Source: Ridgeia piscesae
Taxonomy: Eukaryota; Annelida; Polychaeta; Sabellida; Siboglinidae
Direction of reading: 5' to 3'
Assembly: GCA_025642075.2 (NCBI GenBank)
Contig: JAODUO010000988.1
Location: forward strand, 121,001-185,000
Length of the DNA: 64,000 nt
Position 1 is the first letter of the stretch; the number at the start of each line of letters is the position of its first letter. Positions 1 through 11,399 of the stretch are shown here, piece by piece. The position numbers were made by a program, and so were the translations under genes. Below the pieces are notes generated by a model that was not told the origin of the DNA, made no database searches, and saw only the letters and a list, made by a program, of their open reading frames with translations.

Positions 1-241
1 TTAGGTCATCAAACATGTTTAAAGTTAATAAACTGGCTTAACAGTTAACATCCATGTGTCCACCAAAACGTTTGACTGGCAATAATTTGGTCGTGCATAA
101 ACCCTCGGCTGCATGACCAGGTGTGTCTATTAGGTGCGGAACGTCATATATCGTATCTGTCCAGCAGTTTCTTTGGATCATTTGAGGGGAGTACTGGTGA
201 ATTGGCACGTGGTCTAGTTGTAGTGACAATGTCTGTTGCAG

Positions 242-400
242 CACGGTGTTTTCTTCCTGGCCCAATTCATCGCCAAGTTTGTACCGGACATGCCGAGTAA
301 GGTGCGCGTGCGCATGTTGCGTGAACAGTACAGGGCAAAGAAGGAACGCTTCCAGAATGCCAAAGGCAAGGAAGAAATTAAGTCAAAGAAGAATGATTAA
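242..400 (+). CDS. Anoctamin-like (TMEM16) protein, C-terminal exon
   Basis: This is the last coding exon of a gene that begins before the window. A pyrimidine-containing acceptor ends in CAG at 239-241; the exon runs 52 codons in phase 0 to TAA at 398-400. It starts HGVFFLAQFIAKFVPDMP and then turns basic (REQYRAKKERF) with a lysine-rich tail. That matches the end of anoctamins, where the last transmembrane helix is followed by a PD(I/V)P turn and a K/R-REKYL segment. Anoctamins are membrane scramblases or calcium-activated chloride channels. A polyadenylation signal AATAAA follows at about 488. The subfamily cannot be assigned from 52 residues. Other exons are outside the window, so the gene call is an inference from one exon. 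Confidence 0.66.
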   Translation, partial: HGVFFLAQFIAKFVPDMPSKVRVRMLREQYRAKKERFQNAKGKEEIKSKKND

Positions 401-487
401 CCATTCGTCATCTGATTCGTTGCCTAGCAGAAGGTTCACCATGCTTTTAAACCTGTATAGTGTTTCTGTTATATATGGTTTCGTTTT

Positions 488-493
488 AATAAA
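488..493 (+). terminator. Polyadenylation signal of the anoctamin-like gene
   Basis: AATAAA lies 88 bases after the stop of the upstream exon, a normal 3'UTR distance. No other hexamer is closer. Confidence 0.5.
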
Positions 494-539
494 CCACGCA
501 TGTTTGCGAGAATGTATGGTTTAGATTCTAGCCGATGTC

Positions 540-1236
540 ATGCATGTTGTTGTCAACATTGACATTGTCTGTAAAAGGAGTTTGACGGAGGCATAAATTT
601 TATTGCATTTAGGCAGACCGCGTACAACGTAGTGGAACTGTCTTTCCACATCGACCAGTCACGTGCCTTTTTATACAATCTCACCACCCAGTGCACAGCT
701 TTGTTTGCTGATATGATAATGGTACAGCGAACAGTCTACTTGTAAGTGTAACGGTACCTGTGTTGTAGAGACAAGATTGTTCTCGTACAACTTGAAACAT
801 TCATGATTCAATAACAGCACACCTGCGGGGAGATGGCCCAGGTTTCTTCTATACTATGTATATATATATGAACAGCTTGAAATTATTTGCTTGTGAGAAT
901 ATGGTTTCAATTGGTGCTGGTACAAACATAACACGTGACCTACCTGCATGACATGTCATCTATTCAATAGCAACGACGTCTTTTGCACTTGGGTGGTAAC
1001 AGTGAGGTCATTGTGGGACGCTGTGTTGTCCATGTCGTGGTTAGAATACTAGATTGTCATTGGTGTGAACATTGCTTTGCCTTTGGGAACCCATTTCACA
1101 ATATATAACGATGTAATAGCTCTTAAACCGATTTTTTTCACTTTAAATTCAATTTTTATCCTTATCTGGTCTTGAATACCCCAAACAGTCAACACCACAA
1201 CTACCAGCGAGATTTTGTCACTGATGTGTCATGGAA
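540..1236. other. Non-coding AT-rich spacer
   Basis: I see no exon with splice consensus and no repeat unit here. A short TATATATATA run sits near 857. It separates the anoctamin-like 3' end from the hAT MITE. Confidence 0.5.
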
Positions 1237-2023
1237 ATAGTATCCAGTGTTGCCAGGTCTAAAAACAATTTCAAGCCCAATGGCCCTTGAAAAATAGCCC
1301 AAAATAGATCCACAAATAATTATAAAATGGTACGTTTTAAAACTTGCTAACGACACGCTCCACCGATAAAGAGGAAATGCTTTTAAATTACATTACGCAC
1401 AAAGTATTTATCTAATGGTGAGTGGATGATTCCATAATTTCTTGCAGTTGAGCGCCACCTACTGTTCTACGGTGAACTATATACAATTGCCTGTTTATAA
1501 AATTAATAGCCATTAGTAGCCATGGTGTACTTCGTAACATCACAGAATTCTCCACACATATGGCCCTCTACGTAATCACACGCACGCACGCACACACGCA
1601 CGCACGCACGCACGCACCATCCTCGCAAGCAACTGCTCGTTGCGCTACGTTACTACGCGTAGCGCAACAAAGAGAAGAGTTGGTATTGACGTAATGTCAC
1701 CCTGGCGCGAGAATGATTATTACCCTTATTTGTGGACAACTGGGTGGCCCAGGCTGGAGTAGGCAATGCTTGTATTAAAAAACATTAGGCAGCTTTGAAT
1801 TGGGAGTTTATAGTATTTATTACGTGACGAAGAATATGACGGCTCTTAATGTAACACATGACGTAAAAACCACCACTTTTGAAACTAGCCCAAAAATAGC
1901 GGCATATGCTTAAAATAAGCCAAAAAAACGCAACCCGCAACGGGTAATTTTTTCCCGCTGAACAGGTCTAAAACTAGCCCAATTCCGCGGTAAAAACGCG
2001 GAGTTGGCAACACTGATAGTATC
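1237..2023. mobile_element. Non-autonomous hAT element (MITE) with perfect TSD
   Basis: The body spans 1245-2015 (771 bp). It opens with CAGTGTTGCCA and closes with the reverse complement TGGCAACACTG. The 8-bp direct repeat ATAGTATC flanks it at 1237-1244 and 2016-2023, which is the hAT target-site signature. Subterminal regions carry AGCCCAA-type motifs on both sides in opposite orientation. Inside are a CGCA/CA microsatellite (about 1579-1616) and an 11-bp perfect stem with an 8-nt loop (1639-1668). No transposase fragment is visible, so it must have been moved by a hAT transposase supplied elsewhere. Confidence 0.86.
1639..1668. repeat. Inverted repeat inside the hAT MITE
   Basis: The arm GTTGCGCTACG (1639-1649) is matched perfectly by CGTAGCGCAAC (1658-1668) around an 8-base loop. 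It lies just after the CGCA microsatellite. Confidence 0.75.
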
Positions 2024-4330
2024 CCTGGTAATTCGACAGTGCATATTTGAACTCGTTTAATTTAACAACGGTTTTGTTTAATGATGAATTTTGCTCTTAA
2101 GAGCTCTTTATCTATAGTGAAAGGCCTCCTGGTCCACCTCTTAATTGCCCGTTTAAAATGTCGGCTGTTTTTGTCGCTTTTGTTTGTTCCCATTTTGTCA
2201 GTGTCTTTCCGAAGACATGTATAGAAAGTCGTTGCATGGTCCCTTCTACATAGATAGGTGTCTATGGTGGGAGAAGCAGTTTCCCACGCAATGAACTAAT
2301 GTGTAAGCTCTCGTGACTTAATAGTCATGATGATATATATGTCGGTAAACCTCGATAACTGTTCCGTGGTACGCATGAGTCGGATCACAGGTTATAACAA
2401 GAATGAGATCAAATGAAACCCATTGAATAGAAAATGGGGTTGAGTTGTTGACATTTGTGTTTGTTGCATTAGTCCAAATCGGCAAATGCTAATCAATAAC
2501 AACACGTATACGCACTAATTAGCATTCGCGAGGAATGGAGCCTTTATCTGTTGAATGTGTAAATCAGAATAATATTTGGTACTAATCCACTATTGTATTC
2601 AGAGTATATCTTGCAGTGGTGAACGGGTTTTTTATATTTGCTGATACTGATCAATTTACGTAATAAAACTAACATAAATCAGTGTTCGTTTTGTTTTCTT
2701 AACCTGTAATAAAAAAAACTGGTTCATTGACGTCACAGACCCGTGTCCGAATGTGCATGCATGGTTGCATGGTCTTCGTCACTGTTCTGCAAATGTTTTT
2801 GCCATGAGCCAAAACTTGTTTATTTATCTCTTTGCGAACCAAGATATGATTAATAATAAAACAAAAACGTAGAAAATGTGTTTTCATTTTTCCGTAAAGG
2901 TGTGTTTTATGCTACCCACGACAACATAATTATAACCAATAAATATCGCACTAATTGACATGCCATATAAAATAACAATGTCACCGCAAGGTGGCGACGC
3001 TGCCTATCAAAAGAATCTTCAAACAATGTCGAAGATATTCTTGATTTGATTTGTTGCTGGGAATCTATGAAATGGTGACAATGTGCAAACTACTGTTGCA
3101 CTCTCTCAAGCTGTACCGACAGTACTTTTACTGTCTATGCAGGAGGTTAATTGTCTTTCATTTAAATCATTATGTACTTTGACGACGGCTTTAGAGATTC
3201 CCCTGCAAAGCAGCTTTATCGTCTTCAAAAGATTGCGATAAATTCCACATCATTATATTGCAAGAGCGATAAAGGAACTTGCAAAAGAGCAGTAGGTTGA
3301 CGAGCCCCTAAAAGTGACCCGCGGCAATAACATGCTGCAACAGCGCTCACGGCGACATATAACGTGCGACTACCACTACGGCTGCGCAGACTAGCAGGTT
3401 GGGCCGAGTTGGGGGGTTCAAAGGTGTGCTAAGACGCAATACGTTTTGTTACGTAAACATGCCACGGATGACGTCGAATGATGGAACTGACACACAGATG
3501 TATAAATTGTATACTAAACTAAAGTATTGACGGCGAAATCGAGGTACACGTGAGTCCGGATTCGACAAAAGTGCCCACGAGGGTTATAGTGTAGGTCTGG
3601 GTTTTATTGGAGCTTCATTAATTTGATCAACGAGTCTAGCAGGCTGGGCGTGATATTTTGCTGGTGTTGGTATGCCCCTGGCCTGGTGTAGACCCTATGA
3701 GTTTTAATGTTTAACATTAAACAACATATAGAGGTGTTATATTGCATAACTTACTACAAATGAGTAATCGTTATTTGTCGTGAAGCGAGTTGGTAACATG
3801 TTCATATATTCCTATTTAATTTTAATACATATGTGCATAATATAGAAATAGTGAAATGTTCATTTGAATATCTCGAGGTCGGATTACCCGAGACCCACGT
3901 AAGGTTCGGGTGCCTAGGGCCCACGAATGTTTTAATCCTGTGGTCAGAACGCGTTGCCGAACCACAACATTACAGCGATACCACCTGAGCTATAAGTCAC
4001 CTCCACTTTGAACAGTCGCAACGTCAGTATAAGTATCTCGCCCAAGCCACTCCATGATTGTGCGAACGAACACTGCATGTCTTATGGAAGTCCTCAACCG
4101 TCTTCTTAGCGCCTCTCGTGGGCCAGTTGGAAACCGCGGGCCAGGTTTCGCGGAACGTTGGTCTACGCAAAGCTACTTGATTATCCAAACGCTATACCAA
4201 AAGCAAAGAACACTGCAACGAGCCAAAATTAAAGCGATTCAGCGGACTTTGAATAAAGATGCTAGACGTACGCAATGAATGGTTATGGAAATAATGGTAG
4301 AAGTATTTTCAAAAAAGCTAAATAAATCCA
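2024..4330. other. Intergenic stretch without recognisable genes
   Basis: No exon pair with compatible splice sites or recognisable protein segment was found. Short ORFs are interrupted and low in coding character. Confidence 0.4.
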
Positions 4331-4339
4331 ATATTAAAG

Positions 4340-4440
4340 GAAAATTCCTTATTACACAACTAATACATTTCAATTCACATCGACATTTCGACCGCCATCG
4401 GTAGCCTTCTTCAGGAACTGAATTAATATAATATTCTCCC
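4340..4440 (-). mobile_element. Possible Penelope-like element fragment
   Basis: The segment holds a TCTTCAGGAAC-type string next to a CATTTCGACC-type string. On the minus strand this reads CTGAAGAAGG followed by GGTCGAAATG, the motif commonly seen in terminal repeats of Penelope-like retroelements. No reverse transcriptase or GIY-YIG segment is visible nearby, so the call rests on motif resemblance only. Confidence 0.25.
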
Positions 4441-4771
4441 AAGTTGATGAACATTTTCACGAATAAAATAAATCCCGTACTAGATGGCAATACACAATGA
4501 ATGGTAACATAAAACATCCAGTTTACAGTGATACCCGCTTGGAAATCACACACATGTCAATTCGGCGGAAGCTCCTGCATGTACGTTAGTAGGCGTAATG
4601 TAGAGGTGTATAGCTTATTTTATCTTTATTTAATAAATTGTTTACTGTATTAAAAAGAAATATTCAAACTCAACACAGAAGGTAAAATGGAGCTGCAGTT
4701 GCAAGCAAATCAAAGTGGTATTACTAGTTCATGGAAATGTTATTTAGGATACATTTTATTCAATAAAACAG

Positions 4772-5062
4772 ATGTCTCTTTCGCTCGCTCTTTCGCTCGC
4801 TCTCTCTCTCTCTCCCTGCCTCCCTCCCTCCCTATCTCTCTCCCCCTCCCTCCCTCTCTCTCTCCCTGCCTCTCTCTCTCTCGCTCTCTCTCGCTCTATC
4901 TCTCTCCCTCTCTCTCTTTCTCCCTCTTCCTCTATCTACCTCCCTCCCTCCCCATCCCCCCTCCCTCCCTCCCCATCCCCCCTCCCCTGCTCTGTCTCCG
5001 GGTGGTGGTGTGCGCGCGCGCGTGTGTGTGCGTGTGGGCATGTGTGCGTGCGCGCGCGCTAC
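4772..5062 (+). repeat. (CT)n polypyrimidine tract followed by a GT/GC alternating tract
   Basis: 4772-4990 is almost pure C/T on the plus strand (CTCT, CCCT and TCCC runs). 5008-5060 is alternating purine-pyrimidine (GCGCGCGTGTGTGTG type). The first is H-DNA-prone, the second Z-DNA-prone. Long apparent ORFs across it are compositional. Confidence 0.9.
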
Positions 5063-5079
5063 TTTGTAAGACATAGACG

Positions 5080-6960
5080 GTCTCCCTTTGAGACAAGGGC
5101 GTCCAAACACAATTCTTCGCGAGACTGTTAAGTGACGACGACCAGCTTGACTTTCCTTGTGAATATCACGGTAATGACAGCAACCACTAGATGGAATTTC
5201 TCTTGTCATTGTGTTAGCCGTGCAACAAAAGTAAAATAGGTATAATAAAATGAGAAACAATTGCCTACTACATACCAGTACACCGCGAATCCATGGGTTT
5301 CGATTCATCTCCAGACGACCGCCCGCTAGCTTCTTCCGCTTTCACAACTATAAATTAGTTGGTTAAACGAGCGCCCTGGTGACAATAAATATGAAGACAC
5401 TGTGCGCACGAAGACACGTTATGCGCAACCAACTGTCAACGTGGTGTCGAACTGCTGGCGAAAATTCCCATAATTCAACCGTCGTATAAGCAGCTGCATC
5501 GCACTGCCCCATTTCTATGAACGTGTATATTCGTTGCGCATTTCAATGGAGTTCACTCGGCGAATCCATCTAATGGACAAATGGAACGTGGTCGGTGAAA
5601 ATCGATGGCACAGATCCTGCATCGGTGTCCTCTGTGACAAATGACTACACGACCTCGCAAGAACACCCATCTGTATGTCGTGTCAAGGAAGTGGACGACA
5701 GTGCGTTGACAATGGACGACGGTTTCTAAGCCCACTTGTCGTCACTGAGTTGCCAATACATGAAGCATATATACGACTGTTGCACTTTCAGCAGTGTATT
5801 TAATTATCGATAAGCACTTGCTAGAATCAGCTAGGTAATTAAGTAATCAAAATAAGACTGCCGTGTGACATAGGCGAAGACAGGAAGACAAAGGAGAAGG
5901 AGGCTCGACTGCACGAGGCTGTCATGCAGTGAGGACCACACGAATCTGCTGTGAAGAGTGAATTATACGAATATAGGGTGAGGGTGGACAACGCAAACGG
6001 CGAAAGTTGTATGTATAAGGCATTAACGCGGGGACAGGAGACAAGCTATAGGGCACGCAATGATTCTAATTTCTTGTCCGTTTTGAGCGATAATTAACGA
6101 TACCATACACGACCGGTCACCCGTGAGGTGGCTACCATTCTTAAAGCCCCTAACTACTGCCTGGTGAGATTAAATTAGGATATACACTTTATATCACGAA
6201 ATACTAAAACAAATAATTCACAATTAAATTGATACTGATGCCTGCCACACGGAAGATAGAAACGATTTTCTTTCGTTATTAGTTTTCCATCTCATATTGT
6301 AATTTTCTACTTTTTATTTGGTGCACAGATATTATATAACTTGATTTCCTGACAGCTAGAATCCAAAACGGCACACGGCAAGCTACTGCAAAATGGAAAA
6401 GCAACACACTTGGAAATCAGGATGCAAATTTGACACAAACGGTGGAATACTTCAGAAGACACTCAACATCGGCATGGAGACTATTTCACCATCGTCACGC
6501 ACACGCGTCACGGTTTCATTGTGTCCGGCTAGATCCACGGAGACACTTAATGGAGAAAACAGCATATACGTCGGCTAAACACAAGGATGATCGATGCACA
6601 AGATGTACTGGCAACTAACCGGAAGCGTGACAGCAGCACTTCGATGTCCGCGCGTCAGATGAAAGGGTTACTTGAGGACAGTTCTATGGTGTCATCATTC
6701 ACGCAGCCGTATCTGATTGCCAACTGAGCGTGCCTTTGTGTGAAGATGCCTCGATAATTCGATTTCTCGCTCCTTTCATTTCGGATTCGTTTAAAAAAAC
6801 ACTTGACATGTAAGTTTGATTGAGTGACTGTAGGAATGTAGGTAGAGTTAGTTGGTGAAATCGTCAACATAATAATATTATCTTCTATATTTCTACATCC
6901 ATGACGTCGTATGTATCTGTGTGAACGATGAAGATGGACGGTGTGAGATGTAGAGAGAGT
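5080..6960. other. Intergenic stretch without recognisable genes
   Basis: Only short, compositionally unremarkable ORFs are present. I see no domain, RNA gene or terminal repeat. Confidence 0.4.
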
Positions 6961-6963
6961 AAT

Positions 6964-7280
6964 GTGATGGGTGTCGCGTAAGGTGGTTGATGAAGTAAGA
7001 TGATGGGTAAGGTATGGTGATGGGTGAGGTAAGGTGATCGGTGAGGCAAGGTAAGATATTGGGCGAGGTAAGATGATGTGTGAGGTAAGGTGATCGGTGA
7101 GGCAAGGTAAGATGATGGGTAAGGTATGGTGATGGGTGAGGTAAGGTGATCGGTGAGGCAAGGTAAGATGATGGGTAAGGTATGGTGATGGGTGAGGTAA
7201 GGTGATCGGTGAGGCAAGGTAAGATATTGGGAGAGGTAAGATGATTTAAGGTAATGTCACTAATGAGGTAAGGTATTTCT
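6964..7280. repeat. Minisatellite of GTAAG/GTGAG-rich units
   Basis: Imperfect tandem array made of short modules such as GGTGAGGTAAGGTGATC and GGCAAGGTAAGATGATGG, with a higher-order period of about 56 bp repeated roughly three times. The plus strand carries about two dozen GTAAG or GTGAG pentamers, the core of the eukaryotic 5' splice site. Apparent minus-strand ORFs rich in P, S, H, T and L are a by-product of the repeat. Confidence 0.85.
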
Positions 7281-8225
7281 ACATCTAGAATCAATCAAAA
7301 TTATTCCCAAAATTGAATTATGCATGTGACCACGCGATATAATTATAGCTGATGTATCTATAAACGGTCTTGTTTCCGTGTTGAAGTTATCGGCTTTCTT
7401 ATCTCTGTAAAACTTGTCGGCAAATTCAGTCTCCTATTGAAGGTTACGAGTCAGTCCAGTAGTTTGCTTTGGCAAATCATCAAACAACGATCAAAGTATT
7501 TTCTTTGGATTGTTTAAACAAATTACGTTTGGTTAAGCTGACCCGCTTACGAAATAACATTACATATTTTAACACTACACATTTTACTTACGTGTATGTT
7601 TTGACAAAAATACGCTCATTTACGTCTACATAATTAGAAATACTTGATTATATATACAGGGGCGTAGCTAGGTATAAATACATGTGGAAGCACTAATTAA
7701 TTATGTCAGTCTAAATTTTATCATGAGGGTCAGGTGCTCCTGAATGTTGTGTAGCATGTGTGGCGACCCAATCAGTTTCATTATAAGACACATTAAATCA
7801 TAGGAAAATAGAACACGCTAAGGAATAAATAGAAAAATACACGCTATTCTTACTGCGTGAAACATGTTGAAAAGATAGAGGACGTGAACGGCTAATGTGT
7901 TATACGTAGCATATGTTTGAATGTGCTACATAATAGCCAATCACAATTTGTTGTTGTGTTCAGTGTACTATAATAACATCAAAAGTCAGTGGAACGTACA
8001 TCTATGTTACAATGACTAGGTATATCGTATGCATTAAAATAAGCTATATACTCATTATAGTAATTAAAGAAAGCTATCGCTTTGCAATAGTTACAACCTT
8101 TTAATCATAGTCAAGATGATATAATAACGTAAAGTGTATACGTGTTATATTTAAGAATCTGTATTGTCTTCAACATCGATTTAGTTACTAATCCCGCCTT
8201 CATTCGTGGCGGAATAATATGCGCC
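7280..8225. other. Spacer with a solo hAT-type terminal motif
   Basis: Position 7657-7672 reads CAGGGGCGTAGCTAGG, a typical hAT-family terminus, but I could not find its inverted partner nearby. The rest is AT-rich and non-coding as far as can be seen. Confidence 0.35.
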
Positions 8226-8226
8226 T

Positions 8227-9415
8227 GTTCTTCTGATGAATGATGCGCTCAGTATCCAAATCTTTGTCCTAGTGGACGTGCATCAAGGCCAGTCTCGACA
8301 TGTGCTCTGTTGTCGTTGTAGAGCGCAGACAATTCTTGAGATGCTTTATTGCGTTGAAAGAGCGCTCTGCAGTGTACGGAGCGGGGATGATTTCCTGAAA
8401 ACGTTTTGTGGAGTGTGTCTAGTCTCCCAGCGACATTCATCGTTTCCCATCTTGCCTTCCAGCCACCCACTTCGTTTTGTAGTTGACGCATATCTCCAGG
8501 CATGTCGTCTTGGAACACCTCTTAGAGCTGGACTTTTCTTTGTGGTGTCAGATGCACCAGTTGTTTCGGTATGATGTACCCAGCCGCGTAGCGACCTTGA
8601 GACTAACAGTTGTGTGTTCATTCCCTGCAGCAAGTGGTCCATGAATGATGTACTTACCTAGTACCATCTACCATGAATGGTAGGTAGTAAGTAAATCACC
8701 CTCTTCCATTATTGACCAGGGGTGTCAGCGGGAACATTTCCGCGGTGTCTTTGTTTTCCAGCACAGCTTGCTCGGTTGAACCTCGAATTTCGCTGCCTGT
8801 ACCACAGTGCCTTCATATATGGAATACATATCTCAGGATCTGCCCTATGTTGTTGTAGCTGGGATATGACAATGACTGCTTCCTTCCCAGATAGCATGGA
8901 AACGTTAATCTAACGTTCATTTAACGTTAGCAGACACGTTGGTTTAACGTTTAAATGCGAACTTCTTTTGCGTTATTTTGCTCGTTTATTTAACGTAGAT
9001 CTACGTTTACATTCTAACCAAACAAAAACAACCAAAAACTAACGTTTCGGGAACGTTAGAAATTTAACGGTGACCAAAATCAAACGGTTCTAACCAAATG
9101 CAAACGTTTGCATGCTATCTGGGTTTGCTTCTCCACGAAGTCCCATAGTTTGGCTTGTAGAAATGTTGTCAGAGATCTAAGCACACTTTCCAATACATGC
9201 TCCATCGTCACCAATGTGATGACAAAGTAAAACCTTTGGATTGACAATAAGTAGTTCCGAGCTTTGCCATCCCCATCACCTTCCAGATATTCCATAGCAG
9301 ACACTACAACACTGAAGGCAGACATGAATATGTACAGTGCGTTGCAACAACTGGCCCATCTAGTTTCGCTGAGCGACTGAAGTTTGGACCTGTTGTTCAT
9401 GCCAGCTTTAGCTTC
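8227..9415 (-). pseudogene. Decayed hAT transposase (ZMYM1 / P52rIPK-like), split by a MITE
   Basis: Read on the minus strand, successive frames give the order expected for hAT transposases of the ZMYM1/P52rIPK type. At 9400-9120 are KLQSLSETRWASCCNAL and AMEYLEGDGDGKARNYL. At about 8885-8720 are EAVIVISQLQQHRADPE and RGNVPADTP. Near 8645 is MDHLLQGMNTQLLVSR. At 8520-8440 are FQDDMPGDMRQLQNEV and WKARW. The end, near 8300-8240, reads RLALMHVH then DTERII in another frame, the usual hAT dimerisation-domain tail. There are several frameshifts, the 5' part is missing and a 238-bp MITE interrupts the frame at 8886-9123. It cannot encode an active transposase. Confidence 0.75.
8886..9123. mobile_element. 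238-bp MITE with CCCAGATAGCATG termini
   Basis: The termini are perfect 13-bp inverted repeats: CCCAGATAGCATG at 8886-8898 and its complement at 9111-9123. After one mismatch the match continues through AAACGTT. The interior repeats AACGTT or TTAACG many times. The element interrupts the decayed hAT transposase: coding similarity stops at its right edge (WDFVEK) and resumes beyond its left edge (KEAVIVISQ). The target-site duplication is not clear. Confidence 0.8.
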
Positions 9416-9715
9416 TAATCTTGTAATTTTAGCCCATGGACGTTAAAACGTTGATAAATAGTTTCTAGTGAATTACTATTTGTCCGGTTGCTGCAGTGCC
9501 AGGACATGCGGCGGCAGCTATTTGTTCAGTGCACTTCCGTCTGGAAACTGAGTACAATGTTGTCAAAATGTTGACGAATTGTTACAAGTGAATGATGACG
9601 TTTTTGTTGCCAAAGGCTATGAACATTGTGGGAATCCTCTGGCCAACGTTTTAAGTGGGCATTTTGTGGTTGCCTTATTGATGTGGAAGCACGTGCGTAC
9701 GTGCGTACGGCTAGC

Positions 9716-10819
<1,104 letters not shown>

Positions 10820-10866
<47 letters not shown>

Positions 10867-10922
10867 TTGATCAAAATTATATATTTGTTATTTATCATTT
10901 AAAAACATATATATATATATAT
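10820..10922. repeat. (AT)n microsatellites
   Basis: (AT)n at about 10820-10867 and a shorter run at about 10905-10923, separated by AT-rich sequence. Confidence 0.9.
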
Positions 10923-10989
10923 ATCTCAGATGTCCTTTAAAATGATACATTATCTATTTAAAATGAAAACAGGTACACCTACACACCAC

Positions 10990-11114
10990 GCGCGTACATG
11001 GCGTACACGAGAGGAACGTAGATGGCGTACATGAGAGGAACGTACGTGGCGTACGTGAGAGGAACGTACATGGCGTACGTGAGAGGAACGTACATGGCGT
11101 ACGTGAGAGGAACG
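10990..11114. repeat. 24-bp minisatellite, about five copies
   Basis: The unit is close to GGCGTACRTGAGAGGAACGT plus 4 bases. Because 24 is a multiple of three, the apparent ORFs show an 8-residue period. Sequence identity between units is high. A CA microsatellite follows from 11238. Confidence 0.85.
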
Positions 11115-11236
11115 GCTGCAATATGCAGAGATTCGGTGGGAACCTCTGAAGAGGTGTTGACAACATAAAAAGATCCACATGCGCAAACATACGCATGTAC
11201 GCACGTACAAGACATGCATGCATGCAGGCACGCGAC

Positions 11237-11237
<1 letters not shown>

Positions 11238-11292
<55 letters not shown>

Positions 11293-11392
11293 ACGCACAC
11301 ATACACGAACGCATGTACACACACGCGCAAACTCATACATGCGCGCGCACACACGCATATACACAAACAAATAAATACGCACACACAAGTTC
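11238..11392. repeat. (CA)n microsatellite with degenerate flank
   Basis: Pure CA runs from about 11240 to 11291, followed by interrupted CA/CGCA repeats to about 11390. Confidence 0.92.
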
Positions 11393-11399
11393 GATAGGT

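Noticed and set aside
3875..4010. tRNA or SINE-like sequence on the minus strand (AGCTCAGGTGGTATCGC resembles an A box)
   Set aside because: No cloverleaf could be drawn and no convincing B box lies at the right distance.
4687..5308. ORFs rich in S, L and P around the CT tract
   Set aside because: Direct translation of polypyrimidine and GT/GC repeats.
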